Assembly: GCF_010894475.1 (NCBI RefSeq)
Contig: NZ_JAAIYB010000007.1
Span: forward strand, 1 to 50,774
Origin: Myxococcus vastator
GTDB lineage: Bacteria; Myxococcota; Myxococcia; Myxococcales; Myxococcaceae
DNA length: 50,774 nucleotides
Direction: 5' to 3'
The translations under genes and the position numbers were made by a program. Below, in pieces: positions 26,823 through 34,925 of this stretch. A model generated the notes under the pieces. The model had not been told where the DNA came from. It saw nothing but the letters and a program-made list of their open reading frames with translations, and searched no databases. The stretch's first letter is position 1. Each line of letters begins with the position of its first letter.

Positions 26823-27755
26823 ATGAAATCCACCTTCGTGACGTCGCTTGTTGCCGTGCTCGGACTCGCCTGTACCGCCCCAAGAACCGCCGAGGACGGC
26901 CACTGGTACTCCAACTCCGTTCAGGAGCAGGGCGATGATCGGGTTGGCGAGTACGTCTCAGGGCAGTGGTCCTTCAAGACGGCTTCGTATTGGATTGAAG
27001 GCCCCGAGGGACTCATCCTCATCGACACGCAGCTCGTGCCCACCGCGCTTCGAAAGAAGATTCGCCTCGCGGAGAACAGGACGGGCAAGAAGGTGAAGCT
27101 GGCCATCGTCCTGCATCCGAATCCCGACCGCTTCAACGGCACGGCGTGGGTGAAGGGCCTCGGCGTCCCCGTCGTCACCTCCGCGCAGGTGCTCGCCCGC
27201 ATCCCGGAGACGCATGCCCGCTGGTGGCCCGTCTTCTTCGAGAAGTACGCCATCTCCCTCTACCCGCGCATGCTCACCCTCCCCGACAGCTTCGGCGGCA
27301 GCACCACGGAATTGAGCGCGGGCGGTGTCACTGTGAAGGCGCACGTGCTCGGCGCGGGGTGTAGTCCAGCCCACGTCGCCGTCGAGTGGGAGGGACACCT
27401 GTTCGTGGGTGACCTCGTGGCCCACGGCAGTCACAGCTGGTTCGACAACGGAAACACCGAGGCGTGGCTCCAACGCCTGGACGAGCTGAGCGCGCTGAAG
27501 CCGAAATGGGTCCACCCGGGCCACGGGCGCCCCGGTGGCCCCGAACTCATCGACCAGCAGCGCGAGTACCTCCGCGCCGTCATCGACGCCGTCGCCGCGG
27601 AGCACCCGCGGGGCGCATACACGCAGGAGGCCTTCACGCGAATCATGGACGCGGTGGTCCACCGCCATCCGGAGCGTGAGTTCCCCCACTTCCTGCGGCT
27701 GCTCCTCGGCGCGGAGTGGGCACGGCAGGCAGCCCCGCCATCCTCCGTCCACTGA
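26823..27755 (+). CDS. metallo-beta-lactamase-fold protein with atypical metal site
   Basis: The 310-residue product starts at ATG 26823, with a signal or lipoprotein-like leader ending GLAC-T. The MBL fold is seen from SYWIEGPEGLILIDTQL, VTVKAHVLGAGCSPAHVAV, LFVGDLVAHGS and WVHPGHG. The HxHxDH motif is replaced by H98-P-N100-P-D102-R103. The remaining ligand positions (His in SPAHV, about 184; Asp in GDLV, about 200; His in HPGHG, about 233) are present. The Asp-Arg pair recalls subclass B2 enzymes (NxHxDR), which use one zinc, but here the Asn and His positions are exchanged. Activity on beta-lactams is not implied. Confidence 0.8.
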   Translation: MKSTFVTSLVAVLGLACTAPRTAEDGHWYSNSVQEQGDDRVGEYVSGQWSFKTASYWIEGPEGLILIDTQLVPTALRKKIRLAENRTGKKVKLAIVLHPNPDRFNGTAWVKGLGVPVVTSAQVLARIPETHARWWPVFFEKYAISLYPRMLTLPDSFGGSTTELSAGGVTVKAHVLGAGCSPAHVAVEWEGHLFVGDLVAHGSHSWFDNGNTEAWLQRLDELSALKPKWVHPGHGRPGGPELIDQQREYLRAVIDAVAAEHPRGAYTQEAFTRIMDAVVHRHPEREFPHFLRLLLGAEWARQAAPPSSVH

Positions 27756-27764
27756 CGAAGCCCG

Positions 27765-27917
27765 GAGCGGAAGGGCTTCGAAGCCCTCAGAGTCCTTGGG
27801 GCCTCGGGGCCAGGGGCCGCCCAACCCTCCCAGCCGGTAGCAGGGAGTCCCAAGGGGTTTGCCGCACCCGTGCGTGCCGCAAGGTCCGAGGCCCGCGTGG
27901 CTCCGCGCGCTGCCGCA
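27765..27917 (+). repeat. scar of an Mx8-type integrase 3' end
   Basis: In one frame this stretch reads ERKGFEALRVLG, then ASGPGAAQPSQPVAG, then FAAPV. This matches the att-core frame of the integrase (ERRKGFEPS) joined to the displaced integrase tail at 34196-34537 (LGVLGDSGPGAVQPSQPVAG). At DNA level 27783-27917 aligns with about 34220-34365. It also retains a tRNA T-arm-like GCGGAAGGGCTTCGAA. It has no start or intact domain, so it is a remnant of an older integration event. It lies between the metallo-beta-lactamase-fold gene and a truncated gene. Confidence 0.6.
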
Positions 27918-27919
27918 GG

Positions 27920-28400
27920 TTACTGCGCCTTCGGTGGTGGCGGCGCCAGCAGGACGCCCCACATGAAGTCGAACTGCACCGAGCCGTCGAGCACGGCGGG
28001 GATGGGCCTGCCGGTCGGGTTGTAGGGGAGCATCGCCTGGGCCGCCGGGTTCGTCGTGCCGTTGGCACCGAAGGACGCGTAGACGTGGCAGGCAATGCAG
28101 GACGAGGCGGCCACGGTCCCATTCCCCACGATTCGCTCGATGACCGAATTGCCCAGCGCGTAGGGCGTGCCGTCGGGGGAGGTGTAGTCCACCATCGTCG
28201 ACTTCAGGCAGTAGTTGTCCCAGACGGGCGAAAGCTTCGCAGCGGCCATCACGGCCTTGAGCTGAGCCGTCTTGTCGCAGGCGCCGTACTGCGTGTTGAC
28301 GGCCGCCCGGTTCGTCGAGACGGCCGGGTTCGTCGCGCCGAAGGTGTCGTAGCAGCCGATGTCGTCGCAGCGGCCAGGAAGGCGCCGATTGGACGGTGCC
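27920..28400 (-). pseudogene. 3' fragment of a CxxCH (cytochrome-like) protein gene
   Basis: About 155 C-terminal residues are recognisable as normal coding sequence: GCYDTFGATNPAVS, VWDNYCLKSTMVDYTSPDG, and SSCIACHVYASFG with a CxxCH haem-type motif. Upstream the frame continues only as antisense of the adenylate cyclase gene, without a start or signal peptide, so the 5' end is missing. The cut lies between about 28385 and the cyclase stop at 28405. The parent gene was probably a secreted c-type-cytochrome-like protein. Truncation fits the integration scar on its other side. Confidence 0.65.
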
Positions 28401-28404
28401 GCTG

Positions 28405-30423
28405 CTACTTGCTGTCGAGGATGAAGACGCCGTCCCAATCCTCGGGAGGGGGCGCCGTGAGCAGGGCCTCGCATCTGGCGGCGAACCGTGCCGAAGGCAC
28501 GTCCTCCGGCGAGGCGAGGAACGCGGCGCGGGCCTCGGCGAAGCGGCGGGCCCGGTAGAGCGCGAGCCCCTCGGCGAAGCGCGCCAGGTGCGGTGGAGGC
28601 GGCGTGCCCGCCGGGCCCACCAGCTCGAAGACGCGGACCGGCCGCTGCTTGCCCTTGACGCGCAGCAGGTCCAGCTCTCGCGCCAGCACCACGCCCCGGG
28701 CGGCGGCGAGCGTCTCCTCGGCCACCAACGTGCGGGTGCCGTAGACCTTGGCCGCGCCCTCCAGGCGCGAGGCCAGGTTCACCGTGTCGCCGATGACGGT
28801 GTAGTCCTGGCCTGCGCTGGAGCCGATGTTGCCGGCCACGCCCTGCCCGGTGTTGATGCCGATGCGGCAGTCCAGCGGGGGCAGCCCTCGCGCCGTGAAG
28901 CCGGGGGCGAGCCGCTCCACCACCGCCACCAGCTCCAGCGCGGTGAGGCACGCGCGCGCCGCGTGGTCCTCCTGCGGCAGCGGCGCGTTCCAGAAGCACA
29001 TGATGGCGTCGCCGATGAACTTGTCGAGCGTCGCGCCGTGCTTCGTCAGCACGCCGGTGGCCTGCTCGAAGTAGGTGTTGAGGACGGCGACGAGGTCCTC
29101 AGGGCTCATCTGCTCGCTCATGGCGGTGAAGCCCACCAGGTCGCTGAAGAGCACGGTGAGCATCTTCCGCTCGCCGCCCGGCGCGGCCTTCTCCGGGTGC
29201 TTGAGGAGCTCGTCCACCACCTGGGGCGCGAGGTAGCGCTTGAACAGGCCCTTTATCTGGTCCCGCTGCCGCAGGCCGATGACCATCTCGTTGAAGGACT
29301 GCGCCACCCGGCCCACCTCGTCCGAGCCGCGCACGGGCACCTCGACGGTGAGGTCCCCCAGGCGCACGCGGCCGGCCGCGGCCTCCAACTGTACCAACGG
29401 CGAGGCCATGCTCCGCGCCATGAAGACGGCCGCCGCCAGCGCGAGCAGCGCCACGCCCACGGCGGTGGGGATGAGCCAGCGCTGGAAGCGCTGGAGGATG
29501 GGGTTGATCTCCGCGTCGAAGTCGCGCAGCACGAACACCTGGCCGATGCGAGTCCCATCCACGCCGCTCAGCTCACCCCCGCGCGCCAGGTAGTGCGTGC
29601 CTTCGATGTACACGTCGTGGGCCTGCCCGGACCGCATGCCGTCGCCGTCGAAGAGCGAGCCCACGGGGAGCTGCGCGGCCAGGGCGCCGTCCTCCGTGCG
29701 CACGACGAAGCGGGCGCGGGTGTCCCCCATGTGCGGCCCGGGGGCCCGGGGCGCCAGGGGTTCCTCCAGCAGCACGTCCCGCACCCACTGTCCGGACAGC
29801 ACCACGCCCACCTGGTCCCGCCGCGAGCCGTAGGCGGGCTGCGCATGGACGAGCAGGAGGTCCCCTTCGCGGAGCGCCTCGGGAGGAACGAAGACGAAGG
29901 GCAGGGCGCGCAGCTGCGCGGGAGACCAGAGCGCGGAGGTGGGGCCGCGCTGGAGCGACGTGGAGAGCAGGGGGACGTCGACCGGGCCTTCGCTCAGTTG
30001 CTCTGGTGCCGCGCGCGTGTAGACGAGCCGCCCGCTGGCGTTGAAGAAGGCCCAGGGCAGCGGGCCCTCGCGGCTCCAGCCGAAGGCCTCGGTGTCCGCC
30101 GAGTCGATGACCTCGCGGGCGCTGATGATGCCGTCCGTCTCCGAGCTCGCGTCGCCCAGCCCCGCCTCGGCGTCGACGGAGTTCACCGACAGCGACATCT
30201 CCTTGAAGGAGCGGTCCAGCGTGCGCGCCTCGGCCACGTCGCGGATGCGCTCCTGGCTGGCGCGGGCGAGCTGCTCGAAGGCCTCCAGCGTCCGCTCCAA
30301 GTCACTGGCGATCTTCTCCTTCGCCGCCGCCTCCACGGCGAGGTTGGTGAGCAGCAGCGCGGTGACGAGCGCCGCGCCCGCGAGCGCCATGAAGGCGAGG
30401 ATGAGCTTCTGGGTGAGCGTCAC
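28405..30423 (-). CDS. membrane adenylate/guanylate cyclase with HAMP domain
   Basis: The 672-residue product (GTG start) has an N-terminal membrane helix (ALAGAALVTALLLTNLAV), a periplasmic sensor region of about 280 residues, and a second helix (AVGVALLALAAAVFMA). A HAMP linker follows (GDLTVEVPVRGSDEVG). The class III cyclase domain has FSDLVGFTAMSE with the metal-binding Asp, DKFIGDAIMCFWNAP with the second Asp, and RIGINTGQGVAGNIGS. A C-terminal region of about 75 residues ends the protein. Lys in DKFIGDA is typical for adenylate cyclase. It is the last gene of an operon with the copper protein and the barrel-like protein, 9 nt downstream. Confidence 0.93.
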   Translation of the reverse strand: MTLTQKLILAFMALAGAALVTALLLTNLAVEAAAKEKIASDLERTLEAFEQLARASQERIRDVAEARTLDRSFKEMSLSVNSVDAEAGLGDASSETDGIISAREVIDSADTEAFGWSREGPLPWAFFNASGRLVYTRAAPEQLSEGPVDVPLLSTSLQRGPTSALWSPAQLRALPFVFVPPEALREGDLLLVHAQPAYGSRRDQVGVVLSGQWVRDVLLEEPLAPRAPGPHMGDTRARFVVRTEDGALAAQLPVGSLFDGDGMRSGQAHDVYIEGTHYLARGGELSGVDGTRIGQVFVLRDFDAEINPILQRFQRWLIPTAVGVALLALAAAVFMARSMASPLVQLEAAAGRVRLGDLTVEVPVRGSDEVGRVAQSFNEMVIGLRQRDQIKGLFKRYLAPQVVDELLKHPEKAAPGGERKMLTVLFSDLVGFTAMSEQMSPEDLVAVLNTYFEQATGVLTKHGATLDKFIGDAIMCFWNAPLPQEDHAARACLTALELVAVVERLAPGFTARGLPPLDCRIGINTGQGVAGNIGSSAGQDYTVIGDTVNLASRLEGAAKVYGTRTLVAEETLAAARGVVLARELDLLRVKGKQRPVRVFELVGPAGTPPPPHLARFAEGLALYRARRFAEARAAFLASPEDVPSARFAARCEALLTAPPPEDWDGVFILDSK

Positions 30424-30432
30424 GGGCAGCGC

Positions 30433-31134
30433 TCAGCGATTCTTGTCGGAGTAGTCGGGCCGAGGGGTGTACTTCTTGCCGCGCTTGTCCAGGTGGGTGT
30501 CATCGGTGCGCGTCTCCACGAGCGTCAGCGTGGCCGTGCTGGCGCGGCCCGCCTCCACGACGACCTCCGCGCGGGCGATGTCGCTCTTCTCGTCCCGCCG
30601 GTGCACCGCGAAGAGGGGGTAGCGCCCGGGGGGGACGCCGCGCAGCACGAAGCGCCCGTCCCTGTCCGTCACCGCGAAGGCGCGGTTGGGGACCACCACC
30701 AGCGTGGCCACCATCTGCTCGTGGATGTCGCAGTAGACGTCGATGATGCCCGTCTTCTTGAACGTCTCCACGTACTTCTCGCCGGGCCGGTTCTTGCCCG
30801 CGTCGAACTTGCGGGCCACCGAGCGCGAGAAGACGTTGTGCAGCACCACGTCCTTGTTCAGGAACTCCACCTTCTGCCCGGCGACGACGGGCAGCACGCC
30901 CGGGGTGAACGCCTTGTTGGCCTGGCTCATCACGGCCACCTCGGCGGGGGGCTCCTCCGTGTAGCCGGTGAGGTAGACGACGATGCCGGAGCGGTCCGCC
31001 TTCGGCCGCGGCTCGCCGTCCGCGCCGATGACGGAGACGCGCACCTCTCCCTGGACGCTGCCCGGCTCCGCCGACGCGAGCGGCGCGGCCACCAGGAGCG
31101 CCAGCAGCAGGGATTTCAGAGCGCGACTGCCCAT
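30433..31134 (-). CDS. secreted cupredoxin-type copper protein with regulatory-like domain
   Basis: The 233-residue product has a signal peptide cut at ASA-E. A cupredoxin domain follows, with type-1 copper ligands visible: His in VVLHNVFS, then Cys, His and Met in VYCDIHEQM. The next 70 residues are a carboxypeptidase-regulatory-like sandwich (RDGRFVLRGVPPGRYPLF), then a polar Lys/Arg-rich tail. It is similar to proteins annotated as methylamine-utilisation or plastocyanin-like. The ATG overlaps the upstream gene by 19 nt, indicating translational coupling. It probably carries electrons or senses copper in the periplasm; its neighbour cyclase may respond (inference). Confidence 0.85.
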   Translation of the reverse strand: MGSRALKSLLLALLVAAPLASAEPGSVQGEVRVSVIGADGEPRPKADRSGIVVYLTGYTEEPPAEVAVMSQANKAFTPGVLPVVAGQKVEFLNKDVVLHNVFSRSVARKFDAGKNRPGEKYVETFKKTGIIDVYCDIHEQMVATLVVVPNRAFAVTDRDGRFVLRGVPPGRYPLFAVHRRDEKSDIARAEVVVEAGRASTATLTLVETRTDDTHLDKRGKKYTPRPDYSDKNR

Positions 31135-31883
31135 ATGAGCCTCGGCATGAAGCGGGGGGTTTCGGGGGCCACGGCCGTCAACCCGAACAGGGTGCCGGCC
31201 GTTATCCACATCCGGCCGAACGTCCACGCCACGCTCGGCCCGACGAAGAGGTGCGGGTCCTGGTTCGCGTCCTTCAGGCCGAACTCCCCGAAGGACTCGA
31301 GCGACACCTGCAGCTCGTCTTCGATGACGGGGTAGGCCACCCCGACGGAGTACGTCCCGAGGATTCGGGTCGGCCCCTCGTCGCCGCGCAGCGAGGGGAA
31401 GCCCACCTGCGCGCCCAGGTCGACCGTCGTCCGGAGGCCGTTGTCCCACTGGTACGAGCCGACGAGGTCCACGTCCACGCGCGAGGGCTCGGGCGTGTTG
31501 ATGGCCTGGTGCCACACCGCGCGCACGAGCGGCTGGAAGGCGCCGTCATCCCCCCGGGGGAAGAGCCGGTAGCGGAAGTCCGCCTCGAAGGACTCGAGCT
31601 GGGTGTCGGTCTGGTTGGCGCGCACCTGGAAGGGAATCGCGAGCTCCAGGTGCTGGCTCAGCCCGATGACGGGCCCCCACCATATCCAGTACACCGAGGG
31701 CCGGTCGGGGGCGCTGGGCGCGCGGCTGCGGGCCCACAGCCACTGCTCGAGCTCGACGTCCCCCTTGGGGACGATTTCGGTGTCAAAGGTCCAGATGAAG
31801 GGGCGACGCCCCGCCTGCGCGGGAGCGGCCCACGTCAGCCCCGCGATGCATGCCACCACTGTCACCCAGTGGGCTGTGCGCAT
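31116..31883 (-). CDS. periplasmic or outer-membrane beta-rich protein
   Basis: The 255-residue product has a signal peptide ending PAQA-G. The mature chain is a series of amphipathic strands with aromatic girdles (FIWTFDTEIVPKGDVELEQW, then VGSYQWDNGLRTTVDLGAQV) and ends FMPRLIWAVAL. It resembles outer-membrane barrel-type proteins that accompany secreted copper proteins, but the family was not identified. It is first in the operon of copper protein and cyclase. The ATG at 31883 was chosen because the signal peptide starts there. Confidence 0.72.
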   Translation of the reverse strand: MRTAHWVTVVACIAGLTWAAPAQAGRRPFIWTFDTEIVPKGDVELEQWLWARSRAPSAPDRPSVYWIWWGPVIGLSQHLELAIPFQVRANQTDTQLESFEADFRYRLFPRGDDGAFQPLVRAVWHQAINTPEPSRVDVDLVGSYQWDNGLRTTVDLGAQVGFPSLRGDEGPTRILGTYSVGVAYPVIEDELQVSLESFGEFGLKDANQDPHLFVGPSVAWTFGRMWITAGTLFGLTAVAPETPRFMPRLIWAVAL

Positions 31884-31926
31884 TCGGCCTCCCCACCCCC
31901 GTCTCGGGGGGTGACTGTGCGGTTGA

Positions 31927-32520
31927 CTATCGCACCTTTCTGATCGTGAACAGCGGCAGGAAGACGTGGACCAGCGGGCCGATGCCGACGGCATAGAGCA
32001 CCGTGCCGAGGCCGACCGATCCGCCCAGCGCCCAACCGACGGCGACGACGGTCAGTTCGATGGCGGTCCTCACCCATTTCACCGGCCAGCCGGTGCGCGC
32101 CACGATACCGGTCATCAGGCCGTCGCGCGGACCGGGGCCCAGCCCCACGCCGATATAGGCGCCGCTGGCCACACCGTTCAGCACGATTCCCGAACCCAGA
32201 AATACGGCTCGGATCGGCAGGCCCAGGTCCACCGGGAGCCATTCCAGACTGAAACTCGCGGCCGTGCCGATGACCAGCACATTGGCCACGGTGCCGATTC
32301 CCGGCCTCTGGCGCAGGGGAATCCACAGCAGCAGCACGGCCATGCCAATCAGATTGACCACCAAGCCGAAGCCGATTCCGGCCGGAGCGGCGAAGCGCTC
32401 GAACACGCCCTGGTTCAAGACGTCCCACGGATCCAGCCCCAGCTCGGCGCGGACGATCAGGGCAATGGACAGTCCATAGAGGACGAGGCCGAAGAACAGT
32501 TGGATCAGACGACGGGTCAT
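31927..32520 (-). CDS. YczE/YyaS/YitT-family membrane protein
   Basis: The 197-residue product has five to six hydrophobic helices and the family motifs GLSIALIVRAELGLDPWDV and GLGPGPRDGLM, followed by WVRTAIELTVV. The family is thought to be a membrane protein or transporter, substrate unproven. It is divergent from the MocR-type regulator, a pairing seen repeatedly in other proteobacteria (YczR/YczE), so the regulator probably controls it. Composition differs from the flanks: many GATC sites and alphaproteobacterium-like codon use, indicating recent transfer. ATG 32520 was chosen over a TTG at 32538. Confidence 0.88.
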   Translation of the reverse strand: MTRRLIQLFFGLVLYGLSIALIVRAELGLDPWDVLNQGVFERFAAPAGIGFGLVVNLIGMAVLLLWIPLRQRPGIGTVANVLVIGTAASFSLEWLPVDLGLPIRAVFLGSGIVLNGVASGAYIGVGLGPGPRDGLMTGIVARTGWPVKWVRTAIELTVVAVGWALGGSVGLGTVLYAVGIGPLVHVFLPLFTIRKVR

Positions 32521-32580
32521 CCAGTCGATTTGCGCCAAACTGGCCGCTTGAAAAAGGGCCAGTCATGCCATTCTGGCCTG

Positions 32581-34041
32581 ATGCCGCGCCGCTCCATCGG
32601 TCCCGTCTCCCTGATGCGTCATCTCGGCGCCTGGCGCACGCCGGGGGCGGGCGCCGCCTATCGGCAACTGGCCGGGGCGGTCCGACTTCTGATTTTGGAC
32701 GGGAGACTGCCGCTGGCAGCCCGGCTGCCAGGCGAGCGGGAAATGGCGCAGGCGCTGGGTTTGAGCCGTACGACCGTGTCGACGGCCTACGGGCGACTGC
32801 GGGATGACGGCTTTCTGACGGGCGGCCAGGGAGCGGCGGCGCGCACCAGCCTGCCGGCCGGACCGGGTCCGCGCCGGGCGTCCGAGGTCGAATCGGCGGC
32901 GGCGGGAATGATCGACCTGACCGCCGCCGTGCTGCCGGCTGATCCCAATGTCCACGCCGCCTATGTCCGCGCCCTGGAGCGGTTGCCGGCGAGTCTGCCC
33001 GGTCACGGCTATGAGGCGGCCGGTCTGGAAGAAGTGCGCGAGGCGGTGGCGGCGGGCTACCGGCGGCGGGGGCTGCCGACGTCGCCGGGGCAGATCCTGA
33101 TCACCCACGGCGCCCACAATGGGCTCGTCCAGCTGTTGCGGCTGACGGTGCGACCCGGCGATCCGGTGGTGTTCGACCACCCCACCTATCCGCAGGCCAT
33201 CGACGCCATCCTGGCGGTGGGCGGGCGCCCGGTGCCGGTCGCCCTGCCGGACGGCGACGAGGCGGAGGGCTGGGATCTGGAGGGCCTTGTCTCGGCCTGC
33301 AAAAGCAGCGCCGCCGCCATGGCCTATCTGGTGCTGGACCACCACAATCCAACGGGTCGGATGATGCTCGCGCCGGACCGCGCCCGGTTGCTGGCGGCGT
33401 TGAAGGGCTGCGAGACCCTTCTGGTTCTGGACGAGACCCTGGTCGAGCTGACGCTGAGCGGTCCAACCGCGCTGAGCGCCTCGGCCGTGGACTCGCCGCG
33501 CATCGTACGGCTGGGATCGATGTCCAAGAGTGTGTGGGGCGGGCTCCGCATCGGCTGGATCCGCGCCGACCGGGCTGTGATCCAGCGGCTGGCCCAGAGC
33601 CGGGCCAGTTTCGACCTGGGGACGCCGATCCTGGAGCAGCTGGCGGCGGTCGAGCTGTTGAACGATGGCGGCGCGGCCTTGGCGGCGCGCCTGCCGTTGC
33701 TGCGCGCGCGGCGGGATCATCTGCGGGCGCTCCTTGCGGAGTGTCTGCCGAACTGGGGCTGTCACTGCCCAGTCGGCGGCCTGTCGATCTGGGCGCGACT
33801 GCCGGCGCCGATCAGCTCCGCACTGACGGTCCAGGCGGCCGAGCAGGGGCTGCGTCTGGCCGCGGGGCCCCGCTTCGGCGTGGACGGCGCCTTCGAACGC
33901 CGCCTGCGCCTGCCTTACACCCTGCCCGAGGCTGATCTTAACGAGGCGGTCGAACGGCTGGTTCGCGCCGCGGAGATGGTCGGTCGAACGGCGAAGCCCG
34001 CTCTCGCCGCGGCGCGGGGGCGGCCGGTCGCGGTCTACTGA
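32581..34041 (+). CDS. MocR-type (GntR-aminotransferase) transcription regulator
   Basis: The 486-residue product has an N-terminal GntR winged helix (LPGEREMAQALGLSRTTVSTA, residues about 40-85) followed by a fold-type I aminotransferase domain. The Lys that would bind PLP is in LGSMSKSVWGGLRIGW. VLDHHNPTGRMM carries the conserved NPTG and HPTYPQ is also present. Such proteins bind PLP and regulate a neighbouring gene, here the divergent yczE-like gene 60 bp away. Composition is foreign, shared with that gene. It ends 28 bp before the left att repeat of the integrative element. Confidence 0.9.
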   Translation: MPRRSIGPVSLMRHLGAWRTPGAGAAYRQLAGAVRLLILDGRLPLAARLPGEREMAQALGLSRTTVSTAYGRLRDDGFLTGGQGAAARTSLPAGPGPRRASEVESAAAGMIDLTAAVLPADPNVHAAYVRALERLPASLPGHGYEAAGLEEVREAVAAGYRRRGLPTSPGQILITHGAHNGLVQLLRLTVRPGDPVVFDHPTYPQAIDAILAVGGRPVPVALPDGDEAEGWDLEGLVSACKSSAAAMAYLVLDHHNPTGRMMLAPDRARLLAALKGCETLLVLDETLVELTLSGPTALSASAVDSPRIVRLGSMSKSVWGGLRIGWIRADRAVIQRLAQSRASFDLGTPILEQLAAVELLNDGGAALAARLPLLRARRDHLRALLAECLPNWGCHCPVGGLSIWARLPAPISSALTVQAAEQGLRLAAGPRFGVDGAFERRLRLPYTLPEADLNEAVERLVRAAEMVGRTAKPALAAARGRPVAVY

Positions 34042-34069
34042 CCGCCCACGCTTTTCGGAGTCGATGTCG

Positions 34070-34195
34070 TTGCTGCAAGGCGTCCCGAAGCCCGCGAACA
34101 CGAAGGCCGGTAGTCCCGAGTTTCCTCAAGAACTACCGGCCTTTATGCGTGAGCGGCGGAAGGGATACGAACCCTCGACCCCGAGCTTGGGAAGC
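34070..34195. repeat. attL: left copy of the 126-bp att repeat
   Basis: It matches 42178-42303 at 122 of 126 positions. It includes 34103-34143, the hairpin with stem AAGGCCGGTAG, and 34152-34195, the 3' part of tRNA-Gly without its 5' half, so no functional tRNA can form here. One mismatch falls in the T loop. Confidence 0.85.
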
Positions 34196-34537
34196 GCGGC
34201 CTCGACCCGTCCAGGCGTTATCAGCCATTCGCAAACCCTCGGAGTCCTTGGGGATTCGGGGCCCGGTGCAGTCCAACCATCCCAGCCGGTCGCAGGGAAT
34301 CGCAAGGAGTTTGCTGCACCCGTGCTGCAAGGTCCGACTCCTGCGCGGCTCTGCGCACTGCCGGGCGGGGCGGAGCGCCCGCTCACCGTGCGGGAGGTGG
34401 CGGAGCGGTTGGCCATCTGCACCGCTACCGTCTACCGGTTGTGCGAGCGGGGCGAACTGGCTCACGTCCGGGTCAGCAACGCCATCCGCGTCCGACCAGC
34501 GGACGTGGACGCCTTCATTGCCCGAGGTCAAGGCTGA
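34196..34537 (+). pseudogene. displaced 3' end of the integrase gene with HTH domain
   Basis: The frame that runs through the att core continues for 113 codons to the stop at 34537. The first 65 residues are a Pro/Gly/Gln-rich linker (LGVLGDSGPGAVQPSQPVAG). The last 50 are an excisionase-type helix-turn-helix (LTVREVAERLAICTATVYRL, then PADVDAFIARGQG). In the integrated state it lacks the integrase body. In a circular form the core would join it in frame to residue 459 of the integrase at 40927. An independent small HTH gene starting within this stretch cannot be excluded, but no ribosome-binding site was seen. Confidence 0.7.
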
Positions 34538-34696
34538 CCTGGCAGTTCCCGGTTCCCGGCCCTATGGCGGGAACCGGAATCTTCTGAGTACTGCGCCCGA
34601 GAGAGAGCCCCTCGCCTGCCCGGACCATTCGCGATCGTTTGCTTTGGGGAGAGCGGTTGTTGATGGCTCCGGTTCGGCTCGTGCAAGTGGCGCACT

Positions 34697-34860
34697 TCAG
34701 GGCGCGGTCAACTCGCACTTACCGAACGAGATGCCACCGCGCCCGTGGTCTTCAATGAAGTCCAGATTGCGGAACACCTGGAGGTTGAACTGGGCAATGT
34801 AGCGAATGAGCCTCGTGGCCACCAGGATGAGGTGCGAGTCCTGGTGGCCACGAGTGCCCA
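34697..34860 (-). pseudogene. 3' fragment of an unrecognised gene
   Basis: Read on the minus strand, one frame gives HLILVATRLIRYIAQFNLQ, then FRNLDFIEDHGRGGIS and a stop at 34697, with natural protein composition, but no start. It is lost at the perfect palindrome 34812-34854. It is probably the tail of a gene broken by rearrangement. The family was not recognised. Confidence 0.45.
34812..34854. repeat. perfect 16-bp inverted repeat
   Basis: CTCGTGGCCACCAGGA (34812-34827) and its exact complement (34839-34854) are separated by 11 nt. There is no T tract. It overlaps the broken gene fragment and may be a recombination joint, a protein-binding site or a terminator. Confidence 0.6.
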
Positions 34861-34925
34861 CGGAATCGGGGCAGGCTCCCTACGTCCTTGAACCCGCAAC
34901 GGCCACGTGACTTCTGGGCATGCCC

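Noticed and set aside
28400-28999. Upstream extension of the CxxCH fragment
   Set aside because: It is antisense of the adenylate cyclase domain; normal protein-like sequence starts only after about 28395.
31966-32580. Long N-terminal extension of the MocR gene
   Set aside because: It is antisense to the yczE-like gene, and the GntR domain begins just after ATG 32581.
34133-34531. Minus-strand frame across attL and the integrase tail
   Set aside because: It has no start signal and its sequence is the complement of tRNA, att and HTH coding DNA.
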